Below, piece by piece: positions 25,201 through 38,233 of a DNA stretch of 64,000 nt. Numbering within the stretch: position 1 is the first letter of the stretch; each line of letters opens with the position of its first letter. Below the pieces are notes generated by a model. It was given only the letters and a program-made list of their open reading frames with translations, had not been told where the DNA came from and did no database searches. This DNA is from Holacanthus passer (lineage: Eukaryota > Chordata > Actinopteri > Pomacanthidae): NCBI GenBank assembly GCA_025331565.1, contig JAFREQ010000015.1:248001-312000 (forward strand), in the 5' to 3' direction. The position numbers and the translations under genes are program-made.

Positions 25201-28200
25201 CTCATCTTTTACTCTTCAAATGACAGTTCAACTGCTTTCACCGACATTTTGATTATGTTCATCTCTTTCGCTTCAACTGCCAGCTCTCCTTTTAATGCTT
25301 ACACTTCAACGGACGCTTCAAATCCTTTCAGCTTTCAGATCTTCATCTTTGATCAGCAAAAGAAACCTTCTACATCTCATCTAACACTTCCCCTTTCATA
25401 AACAATTACCTCCTTTCCGTGCTTACACTTCAGCCAACACTTTAACTGACCGTCTTTCAGTTCATATTAATGCACTAATGTCTTTCAGGATTTACACAGC
25501 ACTTTGACTGACATTTCAGCTCCTTTCAGTGCTTGAACTTCTGCTGAATCTTCAAATCCTTTCAGCACTTAAAGTTTAACTGATAAGTTAACTTCAGTCA
25601 TCAATTAGATTTCATTTGACACTTCAACTTCATTCAGTGCTTACACTTCAAATCAAAATTCAACTTCTTTCTGTATTTTGATTGCAGCTTTAACTACAAC
25701 TACAGAAAATGTAAACTTTTCTAGTTGCACAGAGTTTGTGAGGACCTTATAGACATTTGAAATCATTCAAATGATCTTATTGTCAAGCCGAGTCAAGGTG
25801 TAGGCGGCGGCACTGTTTCGAACAGTGAGATGGTATCTGTTTTCCTTAAATGTATTTATTTTTTTGAAACAGCATTACTCTTGCCTTGACCGTGTTTATT
25901 GGTTGTTCCCATGCAGCGGTTGTCATGCGAGGACAGGTTCTGCTGTAATCACACAGGATCATCTGCATATAGAAGACATTTTATTTCACTCTCTCTCTCC
26001 CTCTCTCTCTCCGTCTAGTCAATGCTGTTGTCGGTGCACATCAAGCGTGAGGGAGAGTCTCCCGTGGTCTCGCCCCTGTCCTCTGAAGACATCCACCACT
26101 CTGACAGATACCAGGTCACACTCACATATTTCAACTAGCAATGTCGTATGTAGCGTGTCATTTGTCAAGTTCATCAGTGAGCTGACAATTTCATGCATAC
26201 AGTTGTTTTTAAATTATAAAGCTTCCCTTCTCTTCTATATTATTTTGCTGCTGATGAACCACTGGATCAGACAAAGCTTTGCCGATGCTCTCCTCTAATG
26301 TTATACTTTGATTAAGTTGAATGTCAAAATAGAGTGAAAATGAAAACGCAAGGCACATTCTCAGCACTGCTTCTTTGGCTATATTAAATATGTAGCAAAT
26401 CATGAGACTTCCATAATGTGTGGAATCAAATAGTGAATTTCCCTAATTATGACAGATGTTTAACAATATAGCAGAGGATCATGGTAGATTTTGTTTTTTG
26501 TGCCTTCTCAGCAGTTAAACTGACCAACAGGCCAATCTCCTTAAATCTCAGCTGTCTTTAAAGCCACCCTGACTGCTTTTATCTCTTAAATTCATCAAAG
26601 TTTGTTCGGGTAATTCTTCTGGCCATGATCTATCTCTGGGTTAAGTGGGTTTCCCCCCTTGCACCATAAAATAAGAACTATTAAGTCCATGCAGACGTTA
26701 CATCCATACGTTCAGGATGACACAGCTCATAAAGACCTTATAGCGATAAAGTAGATTTTCTCATTAAGTGAAACTGCTGAAATCACCTTATATTATACAA
26801 ATGATTAAGTCAATGGTGACTCTTTTTACCACCCTGAAAATGAAGCATAATGGCAGACTTTGCCACCTTCTCCCTGCCTGTCAGTCCGTCTCAGTGCTCT
26901 TTTCCTCTCCACCTCTTCCCTTCCTCTAAAAACCTGACCTATCCGCAGGCATTCAGTGAGTGTATCATAATGATACGGTAGTAGTGGCGATGCGAGGCAA
27001 GTGGGCCTATAACTCAAGTGGCGGCAGGGCTGGGAGGGGCGAGGGGGAAGGAGCGAGGAGACGGATGGAGGGCTAGAACAGAAGGAGAAGGCCTGACTGC
27101 TTGTCGGCTCTCGCTGATGGACGATGGGCCGACGGTGAGAGGACTGAACCGCTGCCTACTCACTGTTGCCGTGTCAAAGAGAGGGCATCCGTAACTGCAG
27201 CTGGGGATGCTTTAGTCAGCATATAGCTAAAGACATACCCGTGGGTTTGAATCCCAGTAGACCCGAGGTGCACATTCTGCAAGAGACAGAAGTGCAGAGA
27301 ACGAAGAAAGCTGACCTCACTTCATTTATTTCTCGGTGTTATACTTTAAATGATAAGACCCTTTTTCTTAATGATACAGAGAATTTACCCCAGGCACCCT
27401 GAACTATCCAAGACCCCAAATGTTAATTCATAAATGTATAATGTAATCTTATGCCACGGATGCCACTGGGGGAACTACATCTCCTCAATTACCATAGTTA
27501 AGAACAATTTTACGGTACTTTTACATACTTTATACTTATACCCCACTACATTTCAGAGGAAAATACTGTACTTTGTAGATTTTACATAAACAAACAAAAC
27601 CTTTACAGACCTTTTACAAAAAAGGGCTGGCTAATTGGGGCTTCGTGTGACATTTGATAATTCCACATTTGGTAAAATCCAATATTCCTCCCAAAAAGCA
27701 AGGATTAAAGAAAAGTCAAAAATGTAAATTTGCATAGCAAAAATGGTCGAATAATATAATCTATAATTACATTTCAGTCACACTGGACATCTTTCTGTAT
27801 AATGAGTACTTTTAATACTTTAAGTACATTTTGCTAATAATATGTCTTTTTACTTAAGTAGGATTGCGAATGCAGGGTTTTTACTTGTAATAGAGTAATT
27901 TCACATTCTTGTATTAGTACTTTTACTTTACTTACTTTTTTACTTTAGGTACAAGTAAGTAAGTCAAATAATAAAAAAAAACTTAAGTTTGGTTTTTAAC
28001 TTCAAAACTGTAAATAATCTTAAATACACACAGAAGAAGCTCAATATCTGAAGAAACAAGCAGAAGTTAATAAACTTTAAGAGTAAAAAGTAGAGATGTT
28101 CACAAACACCAAATTGTCAAGTGTAGTAGCATCTTTGACATGACTTTACTGAGTAAAATCTTCTAATTCTTTTTTTTCTATTAGCTTATATGAACAGTAG

Positions 28201-31200
28201 TAGTCATCTAGTGTAGTCTGCATGTAAAACACCAAAACCATTAATTAAAATGAGACCACTTAATAAAACCCGTTGCTTCCCCCTAGCGGCCAAGCTACGG
28301 AACAACACATGACGTTTCCCCACTTCCGTCTCCAGCGAGTCACATGATCAAAACAAGCCAACATGGCGTCGGACATGAGTAGTATTTGTCGATACGGGCG
28401 CCACTTTCAATCCTTTTCCATCCGTATTAAATAATAGATAGAGGCTTGAGTTTGCAGTGATGTAAAGTATCTGGAAACACAGTCGGGTAGTTTGCAGCAG
28501 TGAGTTTTGGCGGCTGTAGAATGAGCTGTGAGTGAAGCCTTACAGTCATGGAGGAGGTGGAAAACAATAGACAAGTAGGTTTGTTTACATAGCCCGAGTC
28601 TCAGCATCCAAAGCAATCTCATTATGAAAAGTTATATCTGTGCTTGTAAACATATTATGATGGTTCTTTATTATCTAATGTATATTTCCCCCTCTTCTTT
28701 CCCCTCTGCTTGCAGACATTTTTACGAGTTCGAGCAAACAGGCAAACAAGACTGAATGGTATGTACACATCTCCTGAGTCATACTTAATGTTGCTTATTC
28801 ATGTTCATTATTTGGCTCCAACGACTTTATTCAATTTAAATGTCTGTATTAAGAGTTTATGACTCTGTTCAGGCTTGTTTTTGGTCTGGAAAAATATACA
28901 GATCTGTTGGAATGTCAGAACATTTTATACATATGGTAGAATGCATTTGAATTAAAAATACGTTATATAAAGGTTATATATTATATATGCAGCAGTAAAT
29001 TTCCAGGAGTTACATTTGAAATGATTAAAAAATGAATCATGAAATGAAAAGAAATGATCCATCACCACTGAGAAACACGATATTATCACCAGAATCAAGG
29101 CACAGGAGACCAAATAGTTTTGTTACACAGTGTGTCTATATGATGGTAATCTGTTAGCTGATGTAGAGACATTTCTGAAGTATGTTTTCATTTAATGAAA
29201 CATATTGTACAACGTTATGTTTCTGGTGTGTTAGGTGAAGTTGACCTGTTATTCCTCATACATGATGTCATGTGACAGACACCTGTAGCTCATACACAGT
29301 TTTTGTGTTAATCAGTCTGAAGAGCACTGCTTCCAAAACATCATTTGTAATGATAACAGACATTTTACATTGGGAACCTTCAGTAACTTTTTGTTAGTGC
29401 GTTTTATTTTTTACATGCCAAAAAGAATCCTTTCATATGGGTTAAGCTCATCTTAGCTCATCTTAGATCCCTCTCTTTGGTCTCTCTTCATCAGTGGTGG
29501 CACTAAAGAGAATATATTCCTGTTAGCGCCTTGATTTCAAACCAACAGCAGTGGATGTTAATCATCTCACATTACTAGTATTTTTTTTAGCACCTTGACA
29601 TTAGTAGTGTGGTCTGGCTGCTTCTATCTGCAGGTCTGGACCTGAAATAGGTTGCAATGGGCCTTGGTCTGGGCCACAATACTGAGCAGACATCAGAAGC
29701 ACTGCCACAGTCAAAGCGCCACCATATTAAATGCAAATATCAGTTGACAGTGTTATTTCTTTTGCCATGCTACTAAATGAACTTGTATGATTTTAAAAAG
29801 TCACCCCTGTCAACTTTTTCTAAAAATACCTCATCCTTTTTTATCAAGGGATACTGAAACCTTGTAAACCAAGAAATGCTAATTTAATCATTATATCTGT
29901 ATATCTGAAGCAGTTGACTCTTACCACATAGGTTGTTGTCTCCTTTGCAAGAAATGTAGTGTTTCCAGTCTTGAGGCAACAGATGGATAACTTAGCCTTT
30001 TTAAGTCAGGGCCCATGACAAGAACCACTGAAGACTTAGTTTAAACTTCGCCCCCCATTACTTTCTTTTTGCCCTCATGTGGAACCAGGAATCATTCTCA
30101 TGTGGGGTATAACGGCAGGGGGCAGAGATCCCTGCCGGACCTAATTAGCAGCCCTTTCCCTTCTCTATTTAACAACGCTCCCCTCGATTAGCGTCAGGGG
30201 ACAATTGGAGAGAAGGAGGAGGCCGTTTCTCTCTTTAACCCTGCCAGCGTCACTCCCTCCATCTTCTTCCCCTGCAGTTATGGTGTATTGCCTTATGTCC
30301 TCCTCCTCCTCCTCTCCCTCCATCCCTCCACAGTCCCTCCTGGCCTCCTCTGCTTTCCCAGCCGGCTAAAAATTAATGTCCCCGCGCGCCATTTGCAGTT
30401 AAGAAAAAACGACAGAGACTCGAGGCGCAATGACGGCTGTTCTGCTCTGTTAAATTTCTAATTAAATGCGTGTGTGTGTGCATGTGTGTGTGTTTGAGAG
30501 AGAGAGAGTGTGGCAGGGGAGAGGAAAGGGGGGAGAAACAGTAGTATAGAAAGGGGACTGAGATTATCAAGTCCGGAGACATCTTGTCATTCCTCTCTTT
30601 ACAAGTTTCCGAAGGGGCCAAGTTTAGCCAGCTCAGCCTTCTCTCACATGCTTCTAGGCTTGTAAAGAATTGAGCCATATTACATTGTATATGATCCACT
30701 CAAGGAACATTCATCTGACATTAATATTCCTCAGGTCTTTAGATTCTCGAAAGAGAAATTCGATCATCTCCTGTTCCTTGAAACCAGTGATATTATCATT
30801 AGCAAACATGCTTGAAAAGTTAATTGATCTTGACATTAAAACTTGTCTTTCTGTCTCTTTTTCTTCCTCTTTTGACTCCTTATCCGTCTCCAGCCCGTAT
30901 AGGGAAGATGAAGAGGAGGAAGCCTGAGGAGGGGGGCCAGGTATGTCCGCTGTGCAGCGCCCCATTGGCTGGGAGCGAGGAGGAGATGAGTAGACATGTG
31001 GAACAATGCCTGATCCAGGTAGTACAATCCTGGCCCTGAACCCTGCCTACCTCCAGTTGGACAGCCTGTCAACCTCTTCTCTTCCTGTAGATGCTGTCCA
31101 GTCACCTCTTTACTTCCTGTAGATGCTGTCCAGTCACCTCTGTACATTAGTGCAGACACCAACTCATAGCAACTGTAGTTTCTCTAGTTTTAGGTTTAAC

Positions 31201-33167
31201 TTTTTTTTTTTTCCTGGCACTACTGCATTCACATCATATGGGAATAACTGTTAATAAATACTCAAAGTACTTAGATGTTTTCTCTACAAAGCTGATGTAA
31301 ACATTATTTTGAAGTAGAAGGCTTATTTCTGCGGTTTATCCCATATGACATGGTTGCATCTTATTCATTGGCATGCCGCTCCTGTATGAGCATAACAGTT
31401 TGAACTTTAGTATCCGTAGATGAGGGCCAATTTGGCTTTGCTTGCTGTAGATGTAGCCCAAACAGACAACAACAATGATGGACTTTCCTATTAGAGTATA
31501 TCACCAGTCCTTCTTTTCTGTAGATGTAAAATACTTCTGTTCTTTACTAGAGTAGTAAACAAATCATCACTATTCGTCCTGCAACCTCAGAACCCATCGG
31601 CTATTGTTTGATGATGATTTCGCCTCTGGGGGCAACAGCCAATGTTTCGGCGCTTCTGGAGTAGCCAGCAGATATCTGGATAACGATTCTCAGGCCAAGA
31701 CTTCCTCTTCCGTGCGCAAGTCATTGTTTACAGTCTGATTAGCAAGAGATTAAATTTCAGCTAATCTCTATAAACAGATATCTGCATGTGAATGCAGAAA
31801 AATGTAAAAGACAAAGCTAATAAAAAGCTAAATTGTCCTCAGATGATAGGCAATGGGTTCTGAGATTGCATTTCGGCCAATAAGTTCTGTCTCTTTTGCT
31901 CTCCACAAGAGACTGATTACCTGCATGCAACCAAAGCCCACTCAAACGTGATTGGTCAATACTTCTTGGACTACCAACGCAATACAAACAGAAACCAGAA
32001 TGCTTTCAATACCTGAATTGTCCCTTGCCTACAGATCCAGCATTCATATGGGGACATCTGTTTATAGAGATTACTCCTCCTCTATCTCCCCTCACAGATT
32101 TCTGTTCATTGCACTAGCTATAGAGACACTAATACCTCTTTTCCAGTAGCATGCTTTAGGTGTTCCACTGCTGTACCATGCCATGTGACCTGTGTTTACT
32201 ATTTTCTGATCTGCTCAACTAGAGTTGCTGTATCTTCAGGGTAAAACATGAAAATATTATTACCATGTGTTGGAAACATAATTAATATAGGAACAAAAAG
32301 GTACAACACAGCGACTTGCTTGATGGTTTTGTTGTTGAATGTTGGACAAGAACAACACAACAGAGGAAGAAAACAGTTGGAGCCTCCTGTGAAGGAATAG
32401 GACAAAGACATTTGGGTGTTTAGTGCAGTTTGTGTCCTATTGACATTTTCTAACAATACAAGAACTCATCACGGCAGGTCATGGTATGGTACACATAAAG
32501 CATGCTATGGAGATGTGGTCTATCTTTCACCACACCACTATTTAAAACAGTAAGATCATGTACTTAAAGTTTTAAGACAGAAATGCCTCAGTTTAAAAGG
32601 GCTGTGGTAGTCTGTGAAGTGTTTGCTCTGATTAACATGTGTCCCTGTGTTTGTGTGTGTCAGCGTGAGGGAGCATTAGGTGATGATGATTCTGCGGACA
32701 TGGATGGAGAGAATGGGCGGGGCTTTGAGGAGTATGAGTGGGCGGGGCAGAAGAGGATCAGAGCTACAGCTTTGCTGGAGGGCGGCTTCAGAGGTACAAA
32801 CACACACAAACCCCTCGTTTCACACAACACTCTGCTGGTTTTATTCCACATCAGTCTCAGCAGGTGTATGTAGACAGGGGCAGCACAGATCACTGTTCCT
32901 ACCTTCTGTCTTCTCTCTGTCTGTCTTTCTCCATCTTTATTTCTCTGCTCATCCATCACTCCCTCTCTTCCTGTCCAGTGTGAGCAGTCTTAGTTCTGAG
33001 AGAGCAGTGTTGAATGTGACCAGGGAGCTGTAATCGTGCCAGTGGTCTGGTGGCAGTGTAGGTTGGCCCGGGGGGTCGGCCTGGCTGAGCCTGGCTCGGC
33101 CCTACACAACCCTCTCAGCAAAGGGAAGGAAAACACATTTAGCTGGGCAATTGACCTGCTGGTCACC

Positions 33168-33246
<79 letters not shown>

Positions 33247-36200
33247 CCCCAGAAATGCAATTATAGAAGTGGATGGGAGAGTTGGTCACCGGGGAATATG
33301 GTTGCTCTGTGACACAAACACACCTGCAGTGCTCCCACTTAGCTCTCTGTCACCATCTCCTTTTGGCCCTTCTTCTCAATTTTTTCAAACTGTTGCTGTT
33401 TAGAGTTGTTTAGTGTCTGGATAAATATTACAGCAGGAGTTTTATGTAATGCTTTTTGTCATCTCACACCTCCAAATATTAACCAGTTTATTATCTGTAT
33501 CCACTAATTTATGCCTTTCAGTTACATGTCCCTTCTTTAGTTTGTCTAAGATTTTAGGTAATTCAGTGGACATAAAAAGACAAAATCTGATGGCGAGTCT
33601 TCCCAGCAGAGTGGAGGCTGTTAGAGTGGGTTTGTGTGTCTGCATTTTTGGCCATATAATCTATATAAACCACAAAAGAATAGTTGTCAAATAGTTGTCA
33701 AACTAATGCAACAAAGAGCAAAGACCAAAGAGTTGTAGCTGCCTAAATATAATACTAGACGTTAGTTGTTAAACACTGCTTTTGAACTGATGAATGACTA
33801 AAGGGCACAGTTTGCTCAACCCTTGCATGTCTTTGCTAGAAGAACCTGTCCTGTAAGAAAACACAGATTTTCTTTCTGTTGACCTAATACTTAAAACTGC
33901 ACTGTGCTCCACGATGGCCTCCCATTGTTGCCTCAGTTGTGTTTGTATGTAAAACACGGGAGAGAAAGAAAGATGGAGGCACACCATCAAGATGTGCACA
34001 GATGGAGGTGTAGAGTTGCTGTCATCTCTAAGAGGCTCTTTCAAACTCTCAGCTCTGCCTCTGCTTTCATCTGTCCCTCTTCCTGCTCGCCTCATTCCCT
34101 CCCTGTTCGATCCGTTGTTAAACACACACATGCTGAGCCTCACCTGCCTCCCTCTCTCCCCCCATCCCTCCCTGCAAGCCGGCGAGAGAGGAGACAAGAC
34201 AGATCAATGTTGAAATCTCAACTAAACCGCTGCCAAAGAGCAGTTCGTGGGGTGGGAGGTGGCTTCCCTATGCGTCCATCCATCTCCCACGATGCTCCTT
34301 CCATCCGCCCATCTCTCTTTCACGTCGTTAAACGAGCAGGCACAGGACCCTTCTGCCGCGCTCTAATAGGGCACCTTGTGATGTGACACAGATAACTGAG
34401 GTGGCCTGGGGAGAGCGACTTGAAACACGCACATACACACGAACACACACTCAGCAGAAGGCTCAGAAGGTGGATTTTGTCTTGAAAGCTCCTCAGTGGT
34501 TCTAACACTTGCCGCTGAATCCAGCAGGCTCTTGAGAGCCGGCTAGACGGATATAGAGATGTTGCGGGGGGCCTCCTCAGCTGGCGGGATGAAGAGAGGG
34601 CCTATCACTCTGTGAAGTGCCACCATCCTTCCCTCCCTTTGAGAGCGCAAGGAAGAAAGGCAGAGGGAACGGGGCCCTTTCAAGGGGGAGGAGGGAGAGG
34701 GAGGAAGGGAAAAAAATCGAACAAGATCAGTTTATGATTCAACTCTGTGTGAAGGAAGACTTCCCTGTGTCTCGCACCGGCTTAGCCAGGTTGAAAGGAC
34801 CCACAGCACAGACAGAGAGCTTTCTTTATCTGTCTTAGTGGACTGTCTGTCTGTCGAAGTCTGTTTTATGAGCTGGAGGGCAACTGGATTTTAGTCCTTA
34901 ACTTTGCAGGGCACATTAAAAAGTCTATATTTAATGGAAAAATGGTTTGTTACAACAAACTTTTCATCATGATTTAATGGCTTATCATAAGGTTGTTTGA
35001 AAATGTTTAGATCTTATTGCCAACATTTTTTCTATTTAAATCAACCAATTATCTGACTAACAATAAGTAAACAAGATTACAAATCTGACCAGACAGTCTG
35101 GGAGATCTGCAAACATGTTGACATTACTACGATGAAGTCCAAAGTGACAAATATGTGCAGTCACAGAGGTTGCAACAAGATGTAATTAAATTCACTTTAT
35201 TCAGGGGGTAAAACTGAGCACACCCTTAATTGCAATAATCTGTCATTGGAGAGGAAAACGCACTTCCTGGTTCAAAGTTGAACCAGGTCCCAGATATCAA
35301 GACTGCAACTAAGGATTATTTTCATTAATGATTAATCAGTTGAATTTTTTTTAGAGTAATCATTTAGTATTTTTAATGTCAGAGTATACTTCCAATGTCC
35401 ATAGAAAGCCAATCAGATCTGTGGATTTTCATGTCTAGGTTCCTATCCATTATTCATGAGGACAAAGGAAATGTTTGCGACAACTCCTTCAGACAATTAT
35501 GTGATGGCTTATACGATTCAGACCATGAACCAAAACTTAGTAATGTCAATTTAAGCATGAAATTAACATCAAGGTAACACACTATGAGAAACATCCTGAC
35601 ACATGTCATCCATAGTCTTAGTTTTCATTCTAATGCTCTTCTCAGCATCTCTTGAAATCATTTAATTATATTTAAATATAACACAATCTATTTAATCTTG
35701 TTCCTTGTCATGTTTTGATGTCAGATATGATACACCATGTACTTGTTTCTCGGGTGTTAACCCCATATTTTTTGGACAGTTTTACAGTGCCATCAATACC
35801 AAACTTGAACGACATAGTTGATGTGTCAGTTTAGCCACAGACACATGGAGAGGCAGACAGACAGATCCTGAGGTTTGATATGAGGCCGTCCTGAGAGACA
35901 GAGGAGGAGAAGAGGGGGGATTATTGCCGGTTGAGAAGGCCCAGAGGGATTGAGAAGAGGAGAAATCTCTGCTTTGTAAATGGACTTCAAAGATGGCCGT
36001 CTCATGTCTTTGTGTCTGTGTCCCCCATCTCTCTCCGTCTCTCTCTCTCTCTCTGACCTGTAAATGGCAGAAAGATAGTGCGATGACCTTTGACACCCCT
36101 CCTCTCTGCTTCTTAGAGAGTCCCGATAATTGCTATGGTAGCGGGATGTCGGCGAGGTCGGTCGATTGGTTGATCCGGTCTGTCAGTCAGCCTGATGAGT

Positions 36201-38175
36201 CCTTTGATCCTGCCTGCCTCTACAGATCTGTACTTGTATCGCCAGTGTGATGACATGTATGTAGATTGAGTGTCTGCTGCGGGTGCTGTCATGCAGCATG
36301 TTAACTTGGAGGATAAAATGTGTAGTTAGGGATGTTAAGAGTCAACGATATTCAGGAGATGGTTGTGATAATGAGACAGACCAGGATGGCCCCGCAGGAG
36401 TCAGTATGCCTGCGTATTGATCGTGCCTATCTAGCAGAAAAAGAGGGGAAAAAGTTCATCGAGCAGGACTGGTACAGGAGGGAGAGAGAACAAGTGATAC
36501 ATGAGTAGAGAGGAAAGTCAAGGGTGGTGAAAGAGAGGTAAAGAAGCAGACTGTCAAGAAAAGAGTGGAAAGAGGACAGGTCAGGAAAATGTGAAAGCAT
36601 AAAGGTAAGAAAGAAGGAGTGAAGACAAAAAAGAGGTGGAAAGGAGGAATGGAAAGGAAGAGAGGGAAAGAAAAAAGTTGGGGGGGGGGTGCGTCGGTGC
36701 ATAATGTGAGTGAAAGGCAGTTAGAGTGGGGCTGACCTTTCCCTGGCCAGATTAGATTGGCCTGCCAAGACTGCTTAGAGGGACAGATAGAAGCACTGGG
36801 AACACACACGCAGAGCAAACAGGCCACACATACACTCACTGTTAACATAGCTGAGACACGCACGGTGTGTACATGCACAAATTAGGCTATATGATATCCA
36901 GCTTTGACTTATGCGTGCATGTGTATCAATAAGGAACTACAGCATCATATCCATCTTTATGGGGATCATTTAAAATATCTGAGAGCTCATGCTGTTTTGC
37001 ATTTGTATTGTCCAGGAGCTCTCACGGGTACCATGAGAATACAATCAAAGAAATGGTTTAAATATTAGATATGATCACCATTTTTACTTTTTCTCAATCT
37101 TGTCAGTCTTCAAAGATTTGGGTCGCTACCTCGTGTCCATGTTCCACTTCTTGTAAACAGTTGTTGTGGTCAGCTTGCCACAAGATCAATAGTTTGATTA
37201 GATGATTGGATTAAGCCCCGACCACCACTGCTGTCACCGCTACAACACACACTGCAGCACTCTTACAAACATTAGTGCATTAGTGGTTTGGAGTCAGAGC
37301 TGTGTGTTTTACTTTCATCTAGTTGGTCACTCATTCACCCACTCTTCACTGGCTTGGCTGACTCTGAGGCATTGTGGGTAGGATGACTCAAGCTACTGTC
37401 ATAGAAATAGAAGGCAGAGAGACCAGTGAGAACCATTTGTGAATATGGACTCAATCTCCCAGTGTGACTATGTGAATTGTCACCACATTATAAGTAAGGA
37501 ACACACAGTGAACAAGGTGTTTGATGGTAAATTGGTGGGGAAACAACTCTGTACCTGAAACACTGAGCTTTCCCCTAAATCAAGGCACTCGTTGATTCCC
37601 TCAAGGCAAACGTTTCACTGTGTCAGTGCTTTGACTTTATAATGTAACATGGCTCTGTTCTCCTCCTGCCATGCCCTGAAAAACTATAGCCCCGGTAGCC
37701 GAGCAGAGCCAGCAGGCTTCTAGATTTACACTGCAGGGCCATTGTTCCCATATGTTCCCCTCTGCTGCCGAGACCAAATAAAAGTTAAAAGGTCCTTTTT
37801 ATTTGATCACTAAAAACCATGGGCCTGTTGTAAAACGGCTTAGCATTGGTGGCGCGTTTTATCACAGCGGCTTTCAGTCATTCTATGCTCCCATTCTCTC
37901 TCCTCTCTCCTCATTTTTTAAATTTTTTTTTGTGCAAGAGTGAAATGAATTACAGAGTCAGGTGGGGACAGATGTTCAAATCCCAGAATACCCTCAGAGA
38001 CAAGGCCTAGCGGCTGATTCGCACTTTGACAAAGACACCACAGTGCTGTGAGACGCTGTAGTGCACTGAGACCAACTGTTATAGGAAGTCAAGTATTGAG
38101 ACTCACACACACACATACTGGGACAGGGGGTTAAATAAGATGGCTGTCAGCTCTGTGTAGCTTGTATCAGGTCTT

Positions 38176-38233
<58 letters not shown>

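Larger units (their letters stand above)
21834..26018 (+). other. rnf220 intron, 4.2 kb
   Basis: Apart from a CA repeat at 22.2 kb, a LINE/SINE-type tail at 22.9 kb, a unique GC-richer block at 23.37-23.68 kb and a degenerate tandem array at 25.08-25.68 kb, nothing was recognised. Confidence 0.85.
26115..28715 (+). other. rnf220 intron, 2.6 kb, with repeat copy and internal promoter
   Basis: It holds a possible tRNA-derived piece near 27.15-27.29 kb, a copy of an interspersed repeat at 27.5-27.97 kb and the putative alternative promoter and first exon at 28.27-28.57 kb. Confidence 0.85.
31019..32663 (+). other. rnf220 intron, 1.6 kb
   Basis: It contains a 33-base tandem duplication close to the donor (31076-31144) and interleaved inverted repeats at 31580-32073. 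No further exon was seen. Confidence 0.85.
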
